Below, piece after piece: positions 57,601 to 64,000 of a DNA stretch of 64,000 nt. The stretch spans positions 8,274,020 to 8,338,019 of the forward strand of contig OZ038482.1 in NCBI GenBank assembly GCA_964036315.1, given 5' to 3'. Source of the DNA: Acanthosepion esculentum (lineage: Eukaryota > Mollusca > Cephalopoda > Sepiida > Sepiidae). The position numbers and the translations under genes are program-made. Position 1 is the first letter of the stretch. Each line of letters begins with the position of its first letter. The notes beneath the pieces were generated by a model that worked only from the letters and a program-made list of their open reading frames with translations, made no database searches and was not told the origin of the DNA.

Positions 57601-57840
57601 GCCATTTGATCTTTTCCTGAAATGTCTCAGATGGTAATTCAGGGAACACTTGTGCCTCTGCTTGGAAGAACTGGGCTCTGTGGTGAGCTTCCCGGCCCTG
57701 TATTTCCTGCATCTCACCAGGAGGATTTCCTGTACACTGAGTCTGGCTAGTTTCCATTTGACATTTCGTTTTGGCTTGATGGATTTTTAGGCCGCGTATA
57801 GTCTTGCATTTTTTCCCGCATGAGCAAGTCATAATCATTG
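54660..57840 (-). pseudogene. LINE with restriction-like endonuclease, nearly full-length
   Basis: A - strand retrotransposon of about 3.2 kb. 57838-57341: N-terminus with a zinc finger (CSCGKKCKTIRGLKIHQAKT...C). 57160-56864: start of RT with TARSGSAPGLNGVPYTVYKR. 56901-56662: AYWIPKEEGASTVNQFRYIS. 56695-56507: FLWLDLKNAYTSIPHKLVEE. 56520-56095: RGIITGCTISATLFSLAMN and TYMDDMTITST (catalytic YMDD intact). 55977-55015: 320 open codons with thumb region, the Cys-His motif (HLCGQLRSLKHIFSSC, first Cys missing), YRWRYDQILKDIAE and SPELVL, then after one frameshift MWELTVCYED, which together fit the PD-(D/E)XK-like endonuclease. At least five frame breaks; inactive. R2/NeSL/HERO-like group; exact clade not settled. 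Confidence 0.8.
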
Positions 57841-57844
57841 TCCG

Positions 57845-58580
57845 TGGGTGTGAGGCTTGGTTCGTCTCTGGTTGGTCCGTCCTAATAGGGATCTCATTCT
57901 CCCCCCCCCTCAGGATCCCTTGTGGGTGTTTATTATTATTATATATAATTAGGTTGACTGTTTACAAAATAGATATGAGGTCTGTAAAATATTTGAAAAT
58001 GAATGACATCATAACTGTTTCACTCAATACAAAACTCAAAAGCCACTCATGGTAGGTTACTGAATGAGATGTACTATATGTGTGGCGTGGCCGGGGCCAC
58101 GGCCTGCTGTCTTTGGTCAGGATCGATCCCGATATCGGAGAACAAGCCATCAGCCCACACTAGTTGGTTGTTGGTGGTGCTTGACACTGCAGCTGGTCTT
58201 TAAGTTGACCTCTTCAACTATGACCTCTCTTACCCAGATTGTGATTTTTGATCTTAAGAGGGTCAAGCTGAATTATCACTGGGGTATCACAACCAAGCTA
58301 AACCAAGGAGTTGAATACGCACACAAAATTGAAAATAAACAGACGATGCCCGAATAAGTCACTAGATGATATTTATATCAAAATAAAAAAAATATTTACT
58401 GTTCTTTTTTTTACCTTTTTTTTTTTTCCCAACCTGTTTCTAATATTTGATAACGGAACAAAAATTTTGGCTAACTTCTCTAAGGGTGTCCAGACTTGAC
58501 AACTGGATTTATCTTCAAGTACTGTTGATTGTACTTTCATGGACGGCACAAGGATATCATCAGTTTTTTTTCTTCAGCAG
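57845..58580. other. 5' flank of the RLE LINE and unassigned sequence
   Basis: 57845-57920 may be the LINE's 5' UTR. 58060-58180 is GC-rich (gcgtggccggggccacggcc) and unassigned. Confidence 0.35.
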
Positions 58581-58583
58581 ATA

Positions 58584-58618
<35 letters not shown>

Positions 58619-58620
58619 CA
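58584..58620. repeat. (ATT)n microsatellite
   Basis: About 12 ATT units. Confidence 0.95.
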
Positions 58621-58624
58621 TTAG

Positions 58625-59255
58625 GTTGGCAAAACAGCATAATGGCAAAAAAATCTCTTAACTCCCAATCCATGTAACTCGCTGTAACTCCGGACCGCAA
58701 CTTCAACTCCAACTACTTTAGCCCCCGTGGGCACTTGTATTTATGAGTGTCCCTTCCAACAGGTATGGTGCAGGCACATAAGGGGCTTTATGCAAATCTC
58801 TTAAAATTAAACCAGTCTCCTTCTTTCGTTTTCTGTTTCACACTTCCAATTTTGGAAGATCCCCCTCCTCTGGGAGAAGCCATTATATGACGATAATCTT
58901 CCTGACGTCTCCTTCTTTTGCTCATTCTGTCTTCACAATTATAATTTAGTTTCTCAGAGAAATTTTGGTTAATAATTTTCCCAGTACATAGACATTGACA
59001 CTTTTCAACAGTCGACTTTAAACTCTGGCCCCTAGACCTGCCAGCTGTGGCTCATTGTAACAATCATATTGTGTATTTTTTCCACAGAATTCGTACACCT
59101 GTTCTCAATATCCTGGGAAAATGAGTCTCTTTCTGATAAAAAAAAAAAATAAAATTGCTTATTTTATTCTTTTCATCCGTATGCCATGTTAAATATTGTT
59201 ACATATGAAGCAGAAAGAAGTGAAGATTATTAGGATATGGGGGATAGATAACCTT
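58625..59255. other. Intron 3, unassigned
   Basis: 58660-59050 is less AT-rich and may be an old element; no recognised domain. Confidence 0.35.
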
Positions 59256-59259
59256 TGAC

Positions 59260-59515
59260 TTGAAGTGGTTAATATTGTAGTGTTCATGTGGTATTTTGTT
59301 CCATAAATTAGCAGTTCTTAGTGGGGAAAGTAGTCTAAGTAAAACTTTCCCACTATATTTGGAATATGGAGGAAATGAAGGTTATTTAAATCTGTGAACA
59401 TAGCCTGGTGAGTCGTTGCTATAAAAGTCTGAACTGGTGGAGCTAAAGAGTGGAGCTCATCTGAACATTTGGCATGTCGGGAAAGTAGCTGTAAATTGAG
59501 AAATATCATTGAAAT
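59260..59515 (-). pseudogene. LINE 3' end fragment
   Basis: The - strand reads KCSDELHSLAPPVQTFIATT and YSKYSGKVLLR-like residues in another frame, the same C-terminal block as at 20.2 and 51.0 kb. Confidence 0.72.
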
Positions 59516-59576
59516 TTATGGAAGTGCAATTGATTTGCTTAACTTAATTTCTGTCTAGCTTATTGCAATCTAATAT

Positions 59577-59855
59577 TGGTTTGTGAATTTAGGTGACTTA
59601 GTTGTGAGTTCAATCCCTGGGCCAGGTAGTACAGACTTGGAATTATTGAAAACACGGTCAAGCAGTAGTAAAAAGGAACATGATGCGATATTCCTAGACA
59701 TGTACAACAGAATGAGAACAAGCTGTCCCTATAGATTAAATAAAGTGTTCAAGTCAGTATTCCCTGAAGGTGACATGGATCAACAGACATTGGAAGAAAG
59801 CTGTGATAAGAACCGATGAGGACATTAGTCCAGATATAAATAATGTAGAAAGTTT
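59577..59855 (+). mobile_element. tRNA-derived SINE (family 2)
   Basis: tggtttgtgaatttaggtga, then gttgtgagttcaatccctgg (B box), body with tattccctgaaggtgacatg and tail gaggacattagtccagatat, aaataatgta. The A-box part is partly lost. The best-preserved family 2 tail in the window. Confidence 0.78.
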
Positions 59856-59859
59856 TTTT

Positions 59860-61735
59860 TGGGTTTTTTTTTCTTCTCTAAAATCAAACTGAAATTAATG
59901 TAAATGAACATTTATTAAATATATTAATAGTTATGACTCAAAAATCCAATCTAATACAGGTTTCTTCATTGGACATAAATTTGGACATAAATTACTACTT
60001 AAAATTGAATATTTGCTATTAATTTAGCCTTAACCATTAGGTCAGATGTCATCTTTGAGGTATGTCTTGTTTTAATTATTTATAAATAATCTAAAAAAAA
60101 TGTGTTAAAGACAAAAAATTAATTAAATCTTTTGTTAGTGAAAGCGTGTAAGAGTTTCAGAGTTGGCCGGAAATTTCGTGTTTTTTTAATTTTTATTTAT
60201 TTATTTTCTTTATCAATTCACCCCAATCAAGATGATAATGCTGCTAAGATTCAAGAGGATACTGGGAGTGAGAGAGAGTGAGAAAACTTTAGAAGGAACT
60301 GGAGACCCAATCCCAAACAGGAAACAAAGGACAAAACTCTAAAAATACCAGGGAGCTTTGTGAACCAGATGATAGGCAATTATATCTATTTCTATTGAAG
60401 GAAAAGAATAAAAAAAATAAATAAAATTTTAAAGTTTAGGAAGAAATGTTTGAAGTATAGAGTTGAAATTGACTTTAGAAGGAAGCAGAAACTCAGTACT
60501 AAACAAGAAACAAACTACTATTCCTGTTCAAAAGAAATGGGAGGAGTGTGAACTGGACAATAGACAAACCTATCTACTCCTATTGTTGCCAATAAATAAA
60601 ATCTTTATCTTTTTAAATAAAAAGAAAAAGGTAACTTTTGGGTCCATAATACATGGTGGGTGGGATTCTTAATTGGAAAAGGGTAAATTTTTCTCAATAT
60701 ATAATTTTTATTTTTATTTAAATAAAGAGGGGTTTTTAATTAATTTAAAGGATCAAAATTGTGAAATTAATTAGTGAGGTGGTCTTAATAAACTCTGTGT
60801 GGAGTTGGGGGAAAATTTACTCAAAAGAAAAATGGCCTTCTCCTTCATTAGTCACCTAAAAGTAGGCAAACGGAGTGTAAAAACACCAAAAATATATTTG
60901 GATATGAAATTGTTTCAGGTTTACTAGCTGTATGTAAGATGTAATGTGCTTGCAAAATTTCTTTGCTCAAACGACGTAGCACCAAGTTAAAGGCTATGAA
61001 TCAACTTGTAAAAGAAAATCTTATTTTTCCTTGGTTTGTGAAAAATAGTTTTCTCTGGAATGTTTTCTTTTACATGTATCAAGTTATTAATAGCAATTTC
61101 TTTTTGACTTTTTCTGTTTCCTTGATAGCTTACTGCTGCTTTCTTACCAATATCTTTTATTTATCTCCCAACCCTTCTTTCAACAATATATATGACTTTG
61201 TTCTGAAAAGTGCAAGCAGTAACCTATTTTTGTAATATAGATTATATTAGAGTATAAAACAAAAATTTTAATTGGTTGAGATCAAAAACTGTTTACAATA
61301 GAAAGTAATTAATCCATTTCAACACATTTACAATGCTTCATGTTTTCTGTAAATCAATTTCTGTTCATCAGTTAAAATCTTAAAAGAAACTGAATCCCTT
61401 TGTATAACTTCATTTGTCAACTTATTAATAATTTACTTGTTATTGACTACGATGAAATTAGAACTGAAAGTTGTCTCATACTTCATTAACTTTGACACTC
61501 TGTAGACAACTTCTTTGATTGAAGAAAAGGTTTGTCCTTGCCACTGTAACTCAGATCACTGAACAATTGTTTGCTTGAATTTCTTCGTTGTGTTATCATA
61601 ACCTGCTACGGCAACAGAGAATCACCTTAACTGTAATCAACAATAGGATTACTATTTTCAAATTATTTTTTATAGAAATTTTTCTCCTTTTTCAAAAGAT
61701 TTATAAACAACAAATTACATCTGAGTTGATAACAA
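59860..61735. other. Intron 3, nothing recognisable
   Basis: AT-rich throughout; the 90-codon + strand frame at 60963-61235 is hydrophobic by composition and matches no family. Confidence 0.4.
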
Positions 61736-61741
61736 TGTGAA

Positions 61742-61980
61742 TATGTGTGTAGCACAAGGGTTAGCGTCTTAAAATGAGAAATGGGTGAGCCAAGTTCGAA
61801 TTCTGATTGAGTCTGTTATATTCACTTTTGCAAAAATAACTTTGGTAAAGGTATGAACCTATTTCTTCCTCCACAACTATGGGTTAAATAGTGGGGTGGG
61901 CTGGGCTCTCTAGCCAGTGTAAGAGAAGGACAACTCCAAATTCAAAACCCAACAACCAGATACTATATCTACAAAACAAA
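61742..61980 (+). mobile_element. tRNA-derived SINE sharing the central region of the 5S-tRNA SINE
   Basis: Head gtagcacaagggttagcgtc and B box aagttcgaattctg; then gttatattcacttttgcaaa, aactttggtaaaggtatgaa and acaactatgggttaa, which parallel the - strand element at 39.2 kb. It continues to aacccaacaaccagatacta. No 5S part upstream here. Confidence 0.72.
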
Positions 61981-61984
61981 AACA

Positions 61985-62525
61985 GGATAGATTATAATAA
62001 AAAAAAATAAAAACTTTCAACAACTATGGATGATGCCAGTGAAGATCAATTATTCAGAATGCTGTTGATACCAATGGGCATTGGACCCAAGAAAGGTGGG
62101 AAATAAAAATGTGTTCAGATCAGGAATAAAATGTTGAGAAAGCAACAATCGATGATGAAACTTTATGGAAAAAGAAACTTTTCTTGAAATTCTTAACAAC
62201 CAATTTGACACAAACTTCAATTATTTTCCTTTTCATAGATGGAGTTACAAAATGAAACTTTGTAAGCATTTACCCTTAAATCTTGCACTGCCTCAATGTT
62301 ATTTTACATTTTTTAATCATTTTTTTTTTATCTTTATGTTCCCTGAAAAAAAATGATGCTATTTATGTAATCTGAAAACTGACCGGTGATTGATTGGATA
62401 TTTGTTTTCTTTGAAATTTTGCAATCTTAAAATGTAATAAAGCCTTTTTACAGTATGGTGATCTATAAAAACTTATATTCAGTGAACTGAATTTTAATCC
62501 CAAAGAATATGAATTGGTTAACATC
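61985..62525. other. Intron 3, nothing recognisable
   Basis: AT-rich, no repeat or domain seen. Confidence 0.35.
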
Positions 62526-62528
62526 ATG

Positions 62529-62868
62529 CAGTGGTTCTCAAACTTTTTTGGGTTACTGCCCCCCTTGTATACCAAAACACAATCCTAACACTCCTTTCCC
62601 ACAAATGTATAGCCAACTTTTGATTGGATTTTCTTTGTGCAAGTATTGCATGTGAAATATGTATCTTTGTATTTCCCTTAATTGTTATATAAATGGATAC
62701 ACTCTCAAGTGAAGGCAAGATACACTTCAGGTACAATGGGTGTATATGGTGTTTGTTATGGTTCAGATGGACCACTGCCACTCTCCAGCTGCTCACTTTT
62801 TTTTTCTCACTGACTCCACCCCCCTGATCTCCCTCTTAAGGGAGTACCACCCACTTTAGGAATTGCTG
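62529..62868. mobile_element. hAT-like non-autonomous DNA transposon (MITE)
   Basis: The left end cagtggttctcaaacttttt is the classic hAT terminus. The right end, reverse-complemented, reads cagcaattcctaaagtgggt, a diverged copy. Flanks acatcatg (62521-62528) and acttagtg (62869-62876) could be a decayed 8-bp target duplication (5 of 8). No transposase inside. Confidence 0.65.
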
Positions 62869-63285
62869 ACTTAGTGCAATGAATAAATTGAGTAATTGTT
62901 CTGTAAGAGAAATGCAACCTGTTTGAGTGACATGGTTAATTCCTTTCTGTAAAATGTCAAATTTTGTTAATGCAATGACAATGTTTTTTTTCATATAATT
63001 GATTTGAGTAACCATACAGATCTTTCTACAATTTCTTCTGTACAAAATTTTCAACTTCAGAAGAGGTTTAATGAAGTTTTATTAAAAAAAAAAAAAAATG
63101 AATTTTTTGTATAGTTCACTTGTGAGATGTTTTGCACTTTCTAAATATAAAAATATAATAAGAATTGTGTGTGTGTTGAAACTATTGTCATGGAATGATT
63201 CATTCATGTTTTCAAATCACAGAATATTTACTCTTGTTATATTCTAAATAAGAATACTTTTAAATTAATTTCTGTTTTCTTCCAG

Positions 63286-63357
63286 GAAATAAAGTGTGTG
63301 TGATTAAGATTCTTAATAGCCCCAAATGTCCCAATATAAATTCAAGAAATGCTGATG
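63286..63357 (+). CDS. shark: SHARK-like tyrosine kinase, coding exon 4 (ankyrin repeat)
   Basis: A 72-nt microexon: the acceptor tttcttccag ends at 63285 and the donor g|gtaagt is at 63358; phase 1 at both ends. It completes codon 167 (R) and encodes residues 168-190 (NKVCVIKILNSPKCPNINSR, then NADG), the second half of the first ankyrin repeat ending in the typical N-x-x-x-N-x-DG turn. It follows exon 3 in frame. The next expected residues (TPLHLA-like) are not found before the window ends, so the remaining exons lie to the right. Small size makes the call depend on the splice sites and on fit to the repeat. Confidence 0.8.
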
Positions 63358-64000
63358 GTAAGTAAGAGTGCTTTAATATTTTTATTCTGCATTCATCGAT
63401 TCAAATGGATTTCTTGTTATGAGGTGGACACTAATCAGAATAAGTTAAAGGATGTTAATTCAGAAATTATTTTATATCTCGTATAATTTATAAGTGTGAG
63501 TAAGGACAAATATCAGTAAAGTGATTTGTTATAAGAAAATTATACATGATGATGAAATTTGAGTTGTGGTAGGTCAAAGGTAAAATAAAGGTTCCATCCA
63601 TCAAGTGCTACAAGAACTATTCACAATGCAACAAGTTCCATGCAGATGGAATTACCCTCCACAATTTTGCCATTCATAACGGATAAAAGAAAAATTTAAT
63701 TCAAGTGATTAATATTCACAAAATTGTAGTGAACTAAACAAAAATAGCAAAGACCAAGAAAAAAATGTTTGATTTTAAAATGTCAATACCTTTTCTTCTT
63801 GCAATCCAAAGATATAAAAAGGATGAAATTAATTTTGAAAAATAATTTATATTTAAAAGACAAGAAAATTTATTATCTTGTTAAGATCTGTTTCTTTACA
63901 GTATCTTCCAAACAGTATGGCTGTGAAATAACTTGAATTGTTTTATTTTTTCTCCTTTGATTTTGAAAGGTAAACTAAAAAGTGAAAGGAAACTATAATA
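63358..64000 (+). other. Start of intron 4; nothing recognisable
   Basis: The sequence continues past a gtaagt donor. Two acceptor-like sites (near 63900 and 63968) were inspected; reading on from either in phase 1 soon meets a stop and gives no ankyrin-like residues. Confidence 0.6.

Larger units (their letters stand above)
49825..63285 (+). other. shark: Intron 3 of the SHARK-like kinase (about 13.5 kb, phase 1)
   Basis: Bounded by gtaagt and ccag. It is filled with - strand LINEs (a Jockey/CR1-like fragment and a restriction-like-endonuclease LINE), + strand SINEs and a hAT-like MITE. Confidence 0.82.

Noticed and set aside
63890..64000. A fifth kinase exon near 63900 or 63968
   Set aside because: Acceptor-like sites exist, but the phase 1 reading reaches a stop within about a dozen codons and lacks ankyrin residues.

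Overview
This is a eukaryotic, AT-rich, repeat-dense window from an animal genome. It is most probably a mollusc and most likely a cephalopod. That reading rests on several abundant tRNA-derived SINE families ending in a shared tail (gaggacaatagtccg...), many decayed LINE 3' ends of one type, long (TA)n tracts, and one gene spread over tens of kilobases with tiny exons. No operons, ribosome binding sites or bacterial features are present.

The only host gene I can support is on the + strand: the 5' part of a SHARK/HTK16-type non-receptor tyrosine kinase (SH2 - ankyrin repeats - SH2 - kinase). Four exons splice cleanly in one frame: 17750-17936, 44694-44861, 49681-49824 and 63286-63357. They encode about 46 N-terminal residues, a complete first SH2 domain with an FLVR motif, the linker, and the first ankyrin repeat. 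All four introns are phase 1, and introns 1-3 are about 26.8, 4.8 and 13.5 kb. The rest of the ankyrin block, the second SH2 and the kinase lie beyond the right edge. Everything upstream of about 17.6 kb is intergenic or promoter-side, and almost everything between exons is transposon debris.

Layout. 1-2.1 kb: a decayed Ty3/gypsy pol in the normal PR-RT-RH-IN order (+). 2.5-7.1 kb: SINE, LINE and Tc1 fragments, a perfect 54-bp hairpin and a GC-rich LTR-like block. 8.3-9.2 kb: LINE RT fragment. 9.2-14.8 kb: a near-complete Ty3/gypsy element on the - strand with the rare order gag - integrase - RT - RNase H (Gmr1-like), a SCAN-like capsid, a tRNA-Pro-like primer binding site and two LTR copies. 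16.3-16.8 kb: LINE 3' end. 17.5-17.9 kb: (GA)n tract, a short uORF and exon 1. Intron 1: an AT-rich dispersed repeat family in both orientations, LINE 3' ends, a TATA-containing GC-richer block at 28.5 kb, SINEs (one bounded by inverted copies of its own tail), a minisatellite at 35.2 kb, and 5S rRNA-derived SINEs at 39.3 and 41.5 kb. Intron 2: nested LINEs and a perfect 67-bp tandem repeat. Intron 3: a Jockey/CR1-like LINE, a nearly full-length LINE with a restriction-like endonuclease (54.7-57.8 kb), SINEs and a hAT-like MITE.

The strongest discoveries are the exon chain of the SHARK-like kinase, the Gmr1-like element with IN fused upstream of RT, the 5S-tRNA chimeric SINE, and the inverted-repeat-rich intron 1. 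All were read by eye, without alignment software; fragment boundaries of decayed repeats are approximate to tens of bases.
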